A stretch of 64,000 nucleotides of DNA, taken from assembly GCA_020401865.1 (NCBI GenBank), contig JADCAS010000011.1, positions 248,001 through 312,000 of the forward strand. Direction: 5' to 3'. Source of the DNA: Phenylobacterium sp. Lineage in GTDB: Bacteria; Pseudomonadota; Alphaproteobacteria; Caulobacterales; Caulobacteraceae. The notes beneath the pieces are model-generated. The model was not told the DNA's origin. It searched no databases and saw only the letters and a list, made by a program, of their open reading frames with translations. Below, piece by piece: positions 1 to 9,097 of the stretch; positions within the stretch are counted from its first letter, which is position 1, and the number at the start of each line of letters is the position of its first letter. The translations under genes and the position numbers were made by a program.

Positions 1-89
1 TTCCGCCGGCACTGTTCGAGGATGCCGTCGAGCAGCGCGCCGTTCATGGGCTGGACGGGGCGGCTGGCGTAGAGACAGCGCACGAGCAT
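1..89 (-). CDS. BLUF-domain photoreceptor, N-terminal part only
   Basis: Partial gene running off the left edge; only the first 29 codons are present. The translation begins MLVRCLYASRP and continues GALLDGILEQCRR, which matches the first beta strand and helix of BLUF (blue light sensing using FAD) domains, including the conserved flavin-contacting Tyr (residue 7 here). The ATG lies 5 bases after the folE stop codon on the same strand, so the two are probably translationally coupled. The output domain, if any, lies outside the window. Start and family are supported by the sequence; the light-sensing role is known for the family. Confidence 0.8.
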   Translation of the reverse strand, partial: MLVRCLYASRPVQPMNGALLDGILEQCRR

Positions 90-94
90 GGGAA

Positions 95-796
95 TCAGGT
101 CCTGTTCTTGATGAGGGAGAGGAATTCGGCCCGCAGGGTGTGGTCCTTGAGGAAGGAGCCGCGCATGACCGAGTTGATCATCATCGTCTCGCTGTCCTTC
201 ACCCCCCGCCAGTGCATGCAGAAGTGATCGGCCTCCATGACGACGGCGAGGCCGTCAGGTCGGACCTTTTCCATCAGGAGGTCCGCCAGCTGGGTGATCG
301 CCTCCTCCTGGATCTGCGGCCGCGACATGACCCACTCGGCCAGGCGCGAGTACTTGGACAGGCCGATCAGGTTGGAGTGCTCATTCGGCATCAGGCCGAT
401 CCAAAGCCGGCCCATGATCGGGCAGAAGTGATGGCTGCAGGCGCTGCGGACCGTGATCGGGCCGACGATCATCAGCTCGTTCAGGGATGAGGCGTTGGGG
501 AACTCCGTCACCGACGGAGCCTCGGTGTAGCGGCCGCGGAAGACCTCGGTGACGTACATCTTGGCGACGCGCTTGGCGGTGTCCTGGGTGTTGTGATCGG
601 CCTCGGTATCGATCACCAGGCTCTTCAGCACCTCGCGGAACTTTCCCTCCACCTCGGACAGCAGGTCGTCGATCTCCCCTTCGCGGATGTAGGCCGAGAT
701 ATTGTCGTTGGCGAAAAACCGCTTCCGGGCCTTCTTGATGCGGGCGCGGATGCGGGCGGAGACGGGCTCCTGTTCGGGGTCTGACGGAGGCTTCAC
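95..796 (-). CDS. folE: GTP cyclohydrolase I
   Basis: Converts GTP to 7,8-dihydroneopterin triphosphate, the first step of folate (tetrahydropterin) synthesis, in the cytosol. The 233-residue product has the zinc/active-site segment SACSHHFCPIMGR (Cys120, His123) and the second zinc Cys at 193 in HFCMHWRGV. The extra N-terminal basic stretch (residues 13-27) precedes the catalytic fold. The more usual C-terminal MRGV context is replaced by a WRGVKDSET...NSVMRG form. It precedes a BLUF photoreceptor gene by 5 bases, which suggests a shared transcript. Family identification is firm; the physiological link to light is inference. Confidence 0.95.
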   Translation of the reverse strand: MKPPSDPEQEPVSARIRARIKKARKRFFANDNISAYIREGEIDDLLSEVEGKFREVLKSLVIDTEADHNTQDTAKRVAKMYVTEVFRGRYTEAPSVTEFPNASSLNELMIVGPITVRSACSHHFCPIMGRLWIGLMPNEHSNLIGLSKYSRLAEWVMSRPQIQEEAITQLADLLMEKVRPDGLAVVMEADHFCMHWRGVKDSETMMINSVMRGSFLKDHTLRAEFLSLIKNRT

Positions 797-825
797 GTTA
801 GGCTCGCACGGGTTGCTGGTGGCCG

Positions 826-850
826 GGGTCAGGCCCGACAGGCCTGACCC
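826..850. repeat. Perfect inverted repeat between the J-domain gene and folE
   Basis: Ten-base arms GGGTCAGGCC and GGCCTGACCC flank the 5-base loop CGACA. It lies in the 117-base gap between the J-domain stop and the folE start, both on the minus strand. No T-run follows on either strand, so a classical Rho-independent terminator is not supported. It could be an mRNA hairpin protecting the mipZ/J-domain transcript, or an operator for folE. Confidence 0.5.
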
Positions 851-913
851 TACACCGGAAGGATCGGGCCTGTCGCGTGAATGTCCCCAGGGAGCATCCT
901 TCGCATTCGGGGT

Positions 914-1348
914 TCATCCTTCCAGCAGCCGGTCCCGGGCGGCGTTGAGGTGGGCGGCGAGGCCGTCCGTGCCGCCAGCGTCGGGGTGGGTCCGTCGGAT
1001 CAGCCGGGCGTGGGCCTCCAGGATGTCCTCCCGGCTGGCGTCCGGCCCGACGCCCAGGACCGAGCGCGCCTCGTTCAGGCTCATGGCCTCCGGCGTCGGT
1101 GGGGAGGGTGCAGGACCGGGCCGCGGCGCCGGCGACCGGGCGAGGCCGGCCAGGGCCAGGCCCGCCGACAGAAGCATGAGACCCAGAATCCATCCGCCCC
1201 GAATGACGCTCAGTATCCCCGCCACCAGCGCGGTGAGGGCCAGGCCGCCGGCGATCAGTCGCCACTCCCGTCGCGGCGCCTTCAGGCCGCCCCGACCCGC
1301 CCAGACGAGCAAGGCGACGGCAGCGGCGGCGATCAGCAGCCAGGTCAC
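914..1348 (-). CDS. Membrane-anchored J-domain protein
   Basis: A 144-residue protein with three predicted membrane segments (about residues 2-17, 31-48 and 53-69), a Pro-rich linker (72-86) and a C-terminal J domain (about 89-144) with the HPD tripeptide at 121-123. J domains stimulate DnaK ATPase; the membrane anchor suggests recruitment of DnaK to the inner membrane, as for DjlA/Tim14-like proteins. The GTG start overlaps the mipZ TAG stop by one base (TAGTG), so it is translationally coupled to mipZ. The partner and substrate are unknown. Confidence 0.85.
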   Translation of the reverse strand: MTWLLIAAAAVALLVWAGRGGLKAPRREWRLIAGGLALTALVAGILSVIRGGWILGLMLLSAGLALAGLARSPAPRPGPAPSPPTPEAMSLNEARSVLGVGPDASREDILEAHARLIRRTHPDAGGTDGLAAHLNAARDRLLEG

Positions 1349-2157
1349 TATTGGGCGGCCAGCTGGGCGCCGTCCGACGTCAGGCCCAGGAAGCCCATCA
1401 GGTCGCGCAGTTCCTGACGGGCGGCGACGTGCTGCAGGCTCATGGACACGGGTCGGATGGATGCGGACAGGTCGGCGATGGTCAGGCCGAAAGGGAAGAG
1501 CTCTCGGTAGATGACGCGATCGCGGAGGCCAGGACCCACCCGGAAGCCGGCCCTGCGGGACAGGGCCTGGACCCGCTCGTCCACCCGTCGGCGGTTGCGG
1601 GCGTCGGCGGGGGCGAGGCGGTTGCGAAGCACCACCCAGTCGATGGAGCGCGCCGAGGAAAGGGCCCGGTCCTTGCGGCTGTTCCAGACCGTCTCGGAGT
1701 ACAGGCTCGGCCGCTTCAGCTCGAGGGTCACGGGATCCACGACCCCCAGGGTGTCGAAATCCACGAAGCTGTCATTCATGGGGGTGACGATCAGGTCCGC
1801 CCGGGCATGGGCGGCGCGGCTGAGGACGGTGTCGGCGCCGGGTGTATCCACGACGATGAGGTCGCAGCCCGAAAGGGTTTCGAAGGCGGCGTCCAGTCGT
1901 TCGCGGGCCTCGTCCTCAGGCGCTTGGGCGATGGCGGCGTCGAATCTCACCATCTGGGGCATGGGCGCCTCCGCGCCGTGGGCGGCCAGCCAGGCGGCGC
2001 GGTTGTCGACGAAATGACCAAGCGACTGCTGGCGCACGTCCAGATCCAGGGCGCCGACCCGGCCGCCCTCGTGCAGCAGGGCGGTCATCAGGTGGATGGC
2101 GAGGGTGGACTTCCCTGCGCCGCCCTTCTCGTTCCCCACGACGATGACGTCGGTCAT
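1348..2157 (-). CDS. mipZ: MipZ, division-site selection ATPase (ParA/MinD superfamily)
   Basis: MipZ forms a bipolar gradient through the ParB-parS complex and inhibits FtsZ polymerisation away from midcell. The 269-residue product has the deviant Walker A GNEKGGAGKST at 8-18 (Lys11 and Lys16), a switch segment ALDLDVRQ (36-43) and IVVDTPG around Asp104. Long stretches such as SFVDFDTLG and RDRVIYRELFPFGLT are characteristic of Caulobacterales MipZ rather than of general ParA. Length fits the family (about 270). It heads a small operon with the J-domain gene and is divergent from panC. This gene is the best taxonomic marker in the window. Confidence 0.95.
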   Translation of the reverse strand: MTDVIVVGNEKGGAGKSTLAIHLMTALLHEGGRVGALDLDVRQQSLGHFVDNRAAWLAAHGAEAPMPQMVRFDAAIAQAPEDEARERLDAAFETLSGCDLIVVDTPGADTVLSRAAHARADLIVTPMNDSFVDFDTLGVVDPVTLELKRPSLYSETVWNSRKDRALSSARSIDWVVLRNRLAPADARNRRRVDERVQALSRRAGFRVGPGLRDRVIYRELFPFGLTIADLSASIRPVSMSLQHVAARQELRDLMGFLGLTSDGAQLAAQ

Positions 2158-2332
2158 CCGAAAACTCCGTCCCCGGGGCCGCCCGGAAGGGCGCGGGCCG
2201 ATTCCCGCGCGGCGCAGCGTGGTCCCCCGTCCCCACCGGCGTCAACGCAACGGAACGGATCGCCTGTGGATGGATGGACGCAGAGCCCCGCCCCGGGGCA
2301 TAAGCCCCGGCGCAATCCCGATGGAGTCCCCG

Positions 2333-3190
2333 ATGCCCTCGCCCCCCGTCGTCCGCAGCGTGGCCGACCTGCGCGCGACCCTCGCCGGCTGGCGGGGCGA
2401 GGGCCTCTCCATCGCCTTCGTCCCCACCATGGGCGCCCTGCACGAGGGCCACCTGTCCCTCGTGCGCCTGGGCCTGTCGCGCTGCGACCGGGTCGTCGCC
2501 TCCATCTTCGTCAATCCCACCCAGTTCGGGCCGAACGAGGATCTGGCCGCCTATCCCCGGGATGAGGCGGGGGACGCCGGAAAGCTGTCGGTCGCTGGCT
2601 GCCACCTCCTGTTCGCGCCTTCGGCGGCGGAGATGTACCCGCCGGGCGCCGCGACGGTGGTGACGGTCTCCGGAGTCTCCGAGCCCCTGGACGGTCAGGC
2701 CCGGCCGGGGCACTTCGCCGGGGTCGCCACCGTGGTGGCCAAGCTCCTCAACCAGGTGCGGCCCGACGTCGCCATCTTCGGCGAGAAGGACTACCAGCAG
2801 CTGCAGGTCATCCGGCGGCTCGCCATCGACCTGGACCTGGGCGTCGAGATCCTCGGCGGGCCCACCGCCCGGGCGGCGGATGGCCTGGCCCTGTCGTCCC
2901 GCAACGCCTACCTGACCGAGGACGAGCGCCGCCGGGCGCCCGAGCTGGCCGCCGCCCTGGCCGAGGCGGTCCTGGCCCTTCGGGCGGGGGTCCCGGTGGC
3001 GGAGGCCGAGGCGCAGGCGCTCGGCCGCGTCCAGGCCGCCGGCTTCGGCCCCGTCGACTATCTGGAGGTGCGGGATGCCGGCGACCTGTCGCGGATGGGC
3101 CCGGGGCCCCTGCCCCCCGGCCGTGCGGGCCGGATCCTCGCCGCCGCCCGCCTGGGCCGGGCGCGGCTCATCGACAACATGGCGGTCTGA
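2333..3190 (+). CDS. panC: Pantoate--beta-alanine ligase
   Basis: Makes pantothenate from pantoate, beta-alanine and ATP (coenzyme A pathway, cytosol). Adenylylate-forming signature MGALHEGHLSLV lies near the N-terminus, with NPTQFGPNEDL, FGEKDYQQ and LSSRNAYL following in the normal order. The open frame extends much further upstream but those codons are antisense to mipZ. I chose ATG 2333 because GGAG sits 6 bases upstream and the 285-residue product matches the usual length; ATG 2321 is an alternative without a clear Shine-Dalgarno. It stands alone on the plus strand between minus-strand genes. Confidence 0.92.
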   Translation: MPSPPVVRSVADLRATLAGWRGEGLSIAFVPTMGALHEGHLSLVRLGLSRCDRVVASIFVNPTQFGPNEDLAAYPRDEAGDAGKLSVAGCHLLFAPSAAEMYPPGAATVVTVSGVSEPLDGQARPGHFAGVATVVAKLLNQVRPDVAIFGEKDYQQLQVIRRLAIDLDLGVEILGGPTARAADGLALSSRNAYLTEDERRRAPELAAALAEAVLALRAGVPVAEAEAQALGRVQAAGFGPVDYLEVRDAGDLSRMGPGPLPPGRAGRILAAARLGRARLIDNMAV

Positions 3191-3196
3191 GGGGAC

Positions 3197-3598
3197 CTAC
3201 CAGGCCCCCGCCTCCCGCAGCCGCCGGGCCAGCTCGTCGGGCAGGTCCCCGCCACCGGTTTCGTCCAGGTCGGGCGGAGCGTCCGCCGGGTCGAGATAGC
3301 GCCAGCCCTGGAAGGCCCGCCGGGGCGTCGGCGCCACGCGGATGATGCGCGGCTCCAGGTCGATCCGGCAGTGGCTCTCCCCGCCCGCCTCCACCCGACC
3401 GACGGACAGGATGCGCTGGCGGCAGAGGATCAGGCCCCGGAAGATCCGGTAGAGCGACCCGCCATCCAGCAGTTCCTCCGCGCGCTTCGGCGCCATGCGG
3501 GTGAACAGAGGCCAGGGATCGGGGCTGTCCTGGTGCCAGGCCACCAGGTCCTCGATGGTGTCGCACCCGACGCAGAGCCGGATCATGTGCAGGGTCAC
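3197..3598 (-). CDS. DUF1489 family protein
   Basis: A 133-residue protein with the conserved start MTLHMIRLCVGCDTIEDL and PKRAEELLDGGSLYRIFRG typical of alphaproteobacterial DUF1489 proteins, which have no assigned function. It ends 7 bases from the convergent panC stop. Its ATG overlaps the liuD stop by four bases (ATGA type), so it is translated as the last gene of the liuD unit. No signal peptide or membrane segment is seen. Confidence 0.85.
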   Translation of the reverse strand: MTLHMIRLCVGCDTIEDLVAWHQDSPDPWPLFTRMAPKRAEELLDGGSLYRIFRGLILCRQRILSVGRVEAGGESHCRIDLEPRIIRVAPTPRRAFQGWRYLDPADAPPDLDETGGGDLPDELARRLREAGAW

Positions 3599-5475
3599 TG
3601 CGTTTCGCTCCTCACCCGCACGAGGGCCTCGCCCTCCCGCACCTGGTCGCCGACGGCGGTCGAGAGGCCCTCGACCACCCCGTCGAAGGGGGCGATCAGG
3701 CCGTGTTCCATCTTCATCGCCTCGATCACCACCAGCACGTCGCCCCTGGCCACCCGGGCGCCCTCGGCGACGGGCACGGCGACGACCTTGCCGGGCAGGG
3801 GCGCACTGACCGAGCCGTCGCCCGCCGCCGCCGCGCCGCCCTCCCGGTCCGGTGGGCTTGCGGCGAAGGCGAAGGCCGAGCCGCCTTCGAAGAGGACCAG
3901 GGACCCGCCGGCGTCGAGGAGGTCGGCCTCGTCAGGCGCGGAGTCGAGGTCGGCCCAAAGCGGCTCTCCGTCGCACCAGACCCGGACCCGCCCGCGGGGC
4001 GGCGCGTTGAGGCGAAAGCCGGCCAGGTCGCGGGAGGGGGCGCTCGCGTCCTCCGCCGAGAGCGCCGCAAGGGCGGCGGCGGCGGCGCTGACGAGGGCCT
4101 GCGAAGGCGCCGGCGCGGCGGCCAGGCGGTCCAGCCGGGCCTCGATGAAGCCGGTGTCGATCCGACCCGCCAGGAAGTCGGAGTCATCGAGGCACCGGGC
4201 GAGGAAACCGGCGTTGGTCTTCAGAGGCCAGGTCTCGACCCCGGCGCAGGCCTCCGCAAGGTTCTCGGTCGCCCCCTCCCGGGTCGGCGCCCAGGCGATG
4301 AGCTTGGCGATGAGGGAGTCGTAGTACGGCCCCACCTCATCCCCGGCCTCGACGCCGGAGTCGATCCGCACCCCCTCCGGCAGGGCGAGGTGCTCCAGCC
4401 GGCCGGTGGAGGGGATGAAGCCCCGCTCGGGAATCTCGGCGCAAAGCCGGGCCTCCACGGCCCAGCCGTTCAGGGCGATCCGGTCCTGGGACAGGGGCAG
4501 GGGCTCGCCGGCGGCGACGCGGAACTGCCATTCCACCAGGTCCACGCCGGTGACCGCCTCGGTGACGGGATGCTCCACCTGAAGCCGGGTGTTCATCTCC
4601 ATGAACCAGATGCGATCGGCGCGGAGGCCCTCGCGGGCGTCGGCGATGAACTCCACCGTCCCGGCGCCGACATAGTCGACGGCCCGGGCGGCGGTCAGGG
4701 CGGCGGCGCAGACCGCCTCGCGGACCTCCGCCGTCATGCCGGGGGCCGGCGCTTCCTCGATCACCTTCTGGCGGCGGCGCTGCAGGGTGCAGTCGCGCTC
4801 GAACAGATGGACGAGGCCGCCGTGGGCGTCGCCGAAGACCTGGACCTCGATGTGCCTCGGGGCCTCGATGCAGCGCTCCAGCAGCACCCGGTCGTCCCCG
4901 AAGGCGGCCTGGGCCTCGCGCCGGCAGGCCGCCAGGGCGGCGGCGAAGTCCGCCCCATTGTCCACCCGGCGGATGCCGCGCCCGCCGCCGCCCGCCGCCG
5001 CCTTGATCAGGACCGGCCAGCCCAGGTCCCGGGCGGCGGTCAGCAGGGTGGCCTCCGAGCCATCGTCCCCCTGCCATCCGGGCGTCACCGGCACGCCGGC
5101 GGCGATCATCCGCTCGCGGGCCGAGTCCTTCAGGCCCATGGCCCGGATGGCCGCCGGGGAGGGGCCGATCCAGATCAGGCCCGCCGCCTGCACAGCCTCT
5201 GCGAAGGCGGCAGTCTCGGACAGGAATCCATAGCCCGGGTGCACCGCCTCCGCGCCGCTCTCCAGGGCGGCGGCGACCAGGTCGGGAATGGACAGATAGC
5301 TCTCCGCCGCCGGCGCCGGACCGATGCGCACGGCCCGGTCCGCGTCGCGCACGTGAGCCGCCTCCAGGTCGGCGTCGGAGCAGACGGCCACCGTCTCGAT
5401 CCCCAGCCGGCGGGCGGTGCGGAAGATCCGGCGGGCGATCTCGCCCCGGTTGGCGACAAGGACGGAGCGGAACAC
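3595..5475 (-). CDS. liuD: Methylcrotonyl-CoA carboxylase, biotin-carboxylase/BCCP subunit
   Basis: The biotin-carrying alpha subunit of 3-methylcrotonyl-CoA carboxylase, which carboxylates 3-methylcrotonyl-CoA in leucine breakdown. The 626 residues contain the N-terminal VLVANRGEIARRI, the ATP-grasp glycine loop KAAAGGGGRGIR, EMNTRLQVEHPVTE, and a C-terminal biotinyl domain with EAMKM, where Lys588 would carry biotin. Length is slightly under most MccA proteins. Substrate assignment rests on context: liuC and liuB are nearby on the same strand and liuA is at 14595. Propionyl- or geranyl-CoA carboxylase are the alternatives from sequence alone. Confidence 0.88.
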   Translation of the reverse strand: MFRSVLVANRGEIARRIFRTARRLGIETVAVCSDADLEAAHVRDADRAVRIGPAPAAESYLSIPDLVAAALESGAEAVHPGYGFLSETAAFAEAVQAAGLIWIGPSPAAIRAMGLKDSARERMIAAGVPVTPGWQGDDGSEATLLTAARDLGWPVLIKAAAGGGGRGIRRVDNGADFAAALAACRREAQAAFGDDRVLLERCIEAPRHIEVQVFGDAHGGLVHLFERDCTLQRRRQKVIEEAPAPGMTAEVREAVCAAALTAARAVDYVGAGTVEFIADAREGLRADRIWFMEMNTRLQVEHPVTEAVTGVDLVEWQFRVAAGEPLPLSQDRIALNGWAVEARLCAEIPERGFIPSTGRLEHLALPEGVRIDSGVEAGDEVGPYYDSLIAKLIAWAPTREGATENLAEACAGVETWPLKTNAGFLARCLDDSDFLAGRIDTGFIEARLDRLAAAPAPSQALVSAAAAALAALSAEDASAPSRDLAGFRLNAPPRGRVRVWCDGEPLWADLDSAPDEADLLDAGGSLVLFEGGSAFAFAASPPDREGGAAAAGDGSVSAPLPGKVVAVPVAEGARVARGDVLVVIEAMKMEHGLIAPFDGVVEGLSTAVGDQVREGEALVRVRSETQ

Positions 5476-5484
5476 TCAGAACCT

Positions 5485-6483
5485 CTACAGCTGGATGATG
5501 GTCAGGGCGAGGAGGCCGACCAGCAGAAGGCCGAAGGTCAGGACGCTGCCCGGCCAGAGGATGAGGGTCTTGAAGGCCGCCCCCAGCCACCCGGACCCGT
5601 AGGCGCCCCTCAGGGTCTGGAACATGTTCACCGGGGTCCAGACGGCCAGGAGAAGGAACCAATATGGCGAGACGGACTCGGGCAGGACCAGTCCGAGGGC
5701 GTTGGTCAGGAGGTTGAAGGACAGAAGGTTCGAGGCGACGAGGATGTGGTCGTAGACGAAGATCCCCCGCCGGCCGAGGTAAAGCACCGTCAGGAGGGCG
5801 GCGGTGATGGGCAGGAGAACGAAGGCCAGCCTGTGCGCCCATCCGAACAGGACCACCAGGAAGTAACCCGGGTTCTCCGCAGCGATCTTGAGACCACTTC
5901 TGACCCTTTGCTCCCAGGTCTCGCCAAGCCCGAGGCCGGACAGGTTCACATCGACATCATTGCTCTTCAGGGCGCTGGAGATCTCCCGGGCGGCGTCCGC
6001 AGCCGATCCCTCCTTCGGGGTTGGGACGGCGGCGGGATTCGGGCTCACCCCGGCGGGCGCTTGCGCGGCCGGGGGATTGACCTTCAGGTCGCTCTCCACA
6101 CGCAGGCGGTGGATCAGCGACTCGGCGGCGAAGATGTAGAGCAGCAGGGCGACGAGAAAGGTCCGAAAGGGCGGGGTGTAGCGCGCGATCCGTCCCTCGA
6201 TCAGGTCCCGCGCCAACTTCCCGGGACGGAAGAAGAGCAGGGGCAGGGTGCGGGCCAGCCGCCCGTCAAGGTGAAGGAGGCTCTCGCCCGCTTCCCAGGC
6301 CAGATGCAGGATGCTGCGCTTGCGCAGGTCGGCGCTCTGACCGCAGGCATGACAGAAGCGGCCCTGCAGGATGGCCCCGCAGTTGGCGCACGCCTCCCCA
6401 GAGGCCACAGGGACCCTGGAACCCGCCCCGACCTCGGCTGCAGCCGCGTCGGCCGCAGCGATCTCCAGTTCCGGACCCGTCAT
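5485..6483 (-). CDS. DUF3667 zinc-ribbon membrane protein
   Basis: A 332-residue protein. Residues about 32-48 hold a two-CxxC zinc ribbon (CANCG...FCHACG) followed by a soluble stretch with FFRPGKLARDLIEGRIARYTPPF, the signature of DUF3667. Several hydrophobic segments follow (near 109-120, 220-245, 255-275 and 300-332). The function of the family is not known. It sits between liuC and liuD on the same strand with 9 bases to liuD, so it is probably cotranscribed with the leucine-catabolic genes although no enzymatic role there is evident. Confidence 0.8.
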   Translation of the reverse strand: MTGPELEIAAADAAAAEVGAGSRVPVASGEACANCGAILQGRFCHACGQSADLRKRSILHLAWEAGESLLHLDGRLARTLPLLFFRPGKLARDLIEGRIARYTPPFRTFLVALLLYIFAAESLIHRLRVESDLKVNPPAAQAPAGVSPNPAAVPTPKEGSAADAAREISSALKSNDVDVNLSGLGLGETWEQRVRSGLKIAAENPGYFLVVLFGWAHRLAFVLLPITAALLTVLYLGRRGIFVYDHILVASNLLSFNLLTNALGLVLPESVSPYWFLLLAVWTPVNMFQTLRGAYGSGWLGAAFKTLILWPGSVLTFGLLLVGLLALTIIQL

Positions 6484-6506
6484 CGCCTCCCCCGGCCGTG
6501 TCTGGC

Positions 6507-7346
6507 CTATCCCGCCCAGCCCGGCCGGCGCCTGTCAAGAAAGGCGGCGACGCCCTCGCGGCCCTCGTCGCTGACCCGGGCCTGGGCGATGCGGCGCGCC
6601 GTGTCCTCCATGAGGGCCTGGTCGATGTCACGCCAGGCGACCGCGTCCACCAGGGCCTTGGAGGCGGCGATGGCGCCGGGGGCGCAGGCCATGGCCTCGC
6701 CCGCGATGCGGTCGGCGGCCGTGGCCAGGGCGGCGGCGTCTTCCACCAGCTCGCTGACCAGGCCCAGGCGCAGGGCCTCGTCGGCGTCGAAGGTCCGGGC
6801 GGAGGCGAACAGGCCGCGGGCCGCCCGGGGGCCGATGGCGGCCACGACATAGGGGCTGATGGTGGCGGCGATCAGGCCCAGCCGGGCCTCGGAAAAGCCG
6901 AACTTCGCAGACCGCTCGGCCACGGCGATGTCGCAGGCGGCGGCGAGACCGCAGCCCCCGCCCCAGGCGCCGCCCTGCACCAGGGCCACGGTCAGGGCCG
7001 GGATGTCCCAGAGGGACTTGAGCATGCGCGCCAGGCCCATGGCGTCGTCGCGGTTCTCGGCCTCCGTCCAGTGGGCGGCGTCGCGCATCCAGTTCAGGTC
7101 CGCGCCCGCGGAGAAGACCTTGCCGGCCCCGCGCAGGAAGACCACTCGCACGCCCTCGGCGGCCTGCAGGGTCTCGAAGGTCTCGTGCAGGGCGCCGATC
7201 AGTTCGGCGTTGAAGCTGTTGCGGGCATCCGGCCGGTTCAGGGTGACCACCGCCACCCCCTCCTGGGTGGTGTCCAGGCGGACGAGGTCGGAGGTGGCGT
7301 CGCTGTCGAGGCCTTCGACCAGGGGATCGGCGATCGGGTTGGACAT
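6507..7346 (-). CDS. liuC: Enoyl-CoA hydratase family, probable methylglutaconyl-CoA hydratase
   Basis: Crotonase-fold enzyme, likely hydrating 3-methylglutaconyl-CoA to HMG-CoA in leucine catabolism. It shows VAVVTLNRPDARNSF near the N-terminus, the CoA/oxyanion segment FSAGADLNWMRD and GGAWGGGCGLAAACDIAVA. I chose ATG 7346, with GGAG 7 bases upstream, giving 279 residues. A GTG at 7376 would add ten residues and overlap the liuB stop (GTGA). The substrate comes from the neighbours liuB and liuD; the crotonase fold alone would not decide it. Confidence 0.85.
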   Translation of the reverse strand: MSNPIADPLVEGLDSDATSDLVRLDTTQEGVAVVTLNRPDARNSFNAELIGALHETFETLQAAEGVRVVFLRGAGKVFSAGADLNWMRDAAHWTEAENRDDAMGLARMLKSLWDIPALTVALVQGGAWGGGCGLAAACDIAVAERSAKFGFSEARLGLIAATISPYVVAAIGPRAARGLFASARTFDADEALRLGLVSELVEDAAALATAADRIAGEAMACAPGAIAASKALVDAVAWRDIDQALMEDTARRIAQARVSDEGREGVAAFLDRRRPGWAG

Positions 7347-7372
7347 GGAGAAGCTCCGGGTTCGGGGATCGG

Positions 7373-8995
7373 TCACATTCGGAAGACGCCGAAGCGCGTC
7401 GGCGCGACGGGGGCGTTCAGGGCGGCGGACAGGGACAGCCCGAGGACGTCGCGGGTCTGGGCGGGGTCGATGATCCCGTCGTCCCAGAGCCGGGCGGTGG
7501 CGAAGTAGGGATCGCCCTCGGCCTCATAGCGCTCCCGGACCGGCGCCTTGAAGGCCTCTTCCTCGTCGGCGGGCCACTCGCCGCCCCGGGCCTCGATCCC
7601 GTCCCGGCGGATCGTCGCCAGGACGCTGGCCGCCTGCTCGCCGCCCATGACCGAGATGCGGCTGTTGGGCCAGCTCCACAGGAAGCGCGGCGAATAGGCC
7701 CGGCCGCACATGCCGTAATTACCGGCCCCGAAGGAGCCGCCGATCAGCACAGTAAGCTTCGGGACCTCGGCGCAGGCCACGGCGGTGACCAGCTTGGCGC
7801 CGTCCCGGGCGATGCCGCCGGCCTCGTAGCGGCCGCCGACCATGAAGCCGGAGATGTTCTGCAGGAACAGAAGGGGGATGCCCCTCTGGCAGGCCAGCTC
7901 GATGAAGTGGGCGCCCTTCAGCGCGCTCTCCGAGAACAGGATGCCGTTGTTGGCCAGAATGGCCACCGGATAGCCCCAGATCCGGGCGAAGCCGCAGACC
8001 AGGGTCTGGCCGTAGAGGGCCTTGAACTCATCGAAGGCCGAGCCGTCGACGATCCGGGCGATCACCTCGCGCACGTCATAGGGCGCGCGCACGTCCTGCG
8101 GGATCACCCCGTAGAGCTCCTCGGGGTCGAAGAGGGGCGGCCGGGGATCGGCCAGGACGGGTCCCTCGGGGCGGCGGATGTTGAGGCCCGCCACGATGCG
8201 GCGGACGATGGCCAGGGCGTGCAGGTCGTCCTCGGCCACATGGTCCACCACGCCCGATCGTCGTCCGTGTACGTCGGCGCCGCCGAGGTCCGAGGCCGAG
8301 ATGACCTCGCCCGTGGCCGCCTTCACCAGGGGCGGGCCGCCCAGGAAGATGGTGCCCTGGCTCTCGGGCCCCGCACCCCGGACGATCACCGTCTCGTCGG
8401 ACATGGCCGGGACATAGGCGCCCCCCGCCGTGCACGAGCCCATGACGCAGGCGATCTGGGCGGTGCCCCTGGCGCTCATCCGCGCCTGGTTGAAGAAGAT
8501 GCGGCCGAAATGGTCGCGGTCGGGAAAGACCTCGGCCTGGTGGGGCAGGTTAGCGCCGCCGGAGTCCACCAGGTAGACGCAGGGCAGGTGGTTCTGCTCG
8601 GCGATCTCCTGGGCCCGCAGATGCTTCTTCACCGTGATGGGGAAATAGGCTCCGCCCTTCACCGTGGCGTCGTTGGCCAGGATCATGACCTCCCGCCCGC
8701 TGACCCGGCCGATCCCGGCGATCAGGCCGGCCGCCGGCGCCTCGTCTTCGTAGAGTCCGAAGGCCGCCAGGGCGCCGATCTCCAGGAAGGGGGCGCCGGG
8801 ATCGAGCAGGCCCTCCACCCGGTCCCGGGGCAGGAGCTTGCCGCGGGCCTCGTGCCGTCGCCGGCTGTCTTCGGGCCCGCCCAGTGCTGCAGTGGCGGCG
8901 CGCTCGCGCAGCTGGGCCGCAAGCGCGCGGTTGACCTCCGCATTGGCGCGGAAGGCCGTCGAGGCCGGGTCGAGGGCGGACTTCAGGACGGGCAT
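7373..8995 (-). CDS. liuB: Methylcrotonyl-CoA carboxylase, carboxyltransferase subunit
   Basis: The beta subunit transfers the carboxyl group from biotin on LiuD to 3-methylcrotonyl-CoA. The product of about 540 residues has the carboxyltransferase signatures [44 protein letters not shown] and [16 protein letters not shown]. Start ATG 8995 (MPVLKSAL) matches MccB N-termini; an upstream start at 9052 would add a low-complexity Gly/Pro stretch. It leads the liuB-liuC-DUF3667-liuD-DUF1489 unit and is divergent from the patatin gene. Confidence 0.9.
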   Translation of the reverse strand: MPVLKSALDPASTAFRANAEVNRALAAQLRERAATAALGGPEDSRRRHEARGKLLPRDRVEGLLDPGAPFLEIGALAAFGLYEDEAPAAGLIAGIGRVSGREVMILANDATVKGGAYFPITVKKHLRAQEIAEQNHLPCVYLVDSGGANLPHQAEVFPDRDHFGRIFFNQARMSARGTAQIACVMGSCTAGGAYVPAMSDETVIVRGAGPESQGTIFLGGPPLVKAATGEVISASDLGGADVHGRRSGVVDHVAEDDLHALAIVRRIVAGLNIRRPEGPVLADPRPPLFDPEELYGVIPQDVRAPYDVREVIARIVDGSAFDEFKALYGQTLVCGFARIWGYPVAILANNGILFSESALKGAHFIELACQRGIPLLFLQNISGFMVGGRYEAGGIARDGAKLVTAVACAEVPKLTVLIGGSFGAGNYGMCGRAYSPRFLWSWPNSRISVMGGEQAASVLATIRRDGIEARGGEWPADEEEAFKAPVRERYEAEGDPYFATARLWDDGIIDPAQTRDVLGLSLSAALNAPVAPTRFGVFRM

Positions 8996-9097
8996 GGACA
9001 AGGCATAGCCGGGGCCTGGGCCGGCGGCTAGTCCGTGCGGACCCCAGTCCATGGACGGGATTTCCCCTTGTCACCAAACCGGGGGTATCATGGCCCC

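Noticed and set aside
3703-6852. Very long plus-strand open frame of about 1049 codons
   Set aside because: It is antisense to liuD, DUF3667 and liuC, with Gly/Arg/His/Asp-rich composition caused by high GC.
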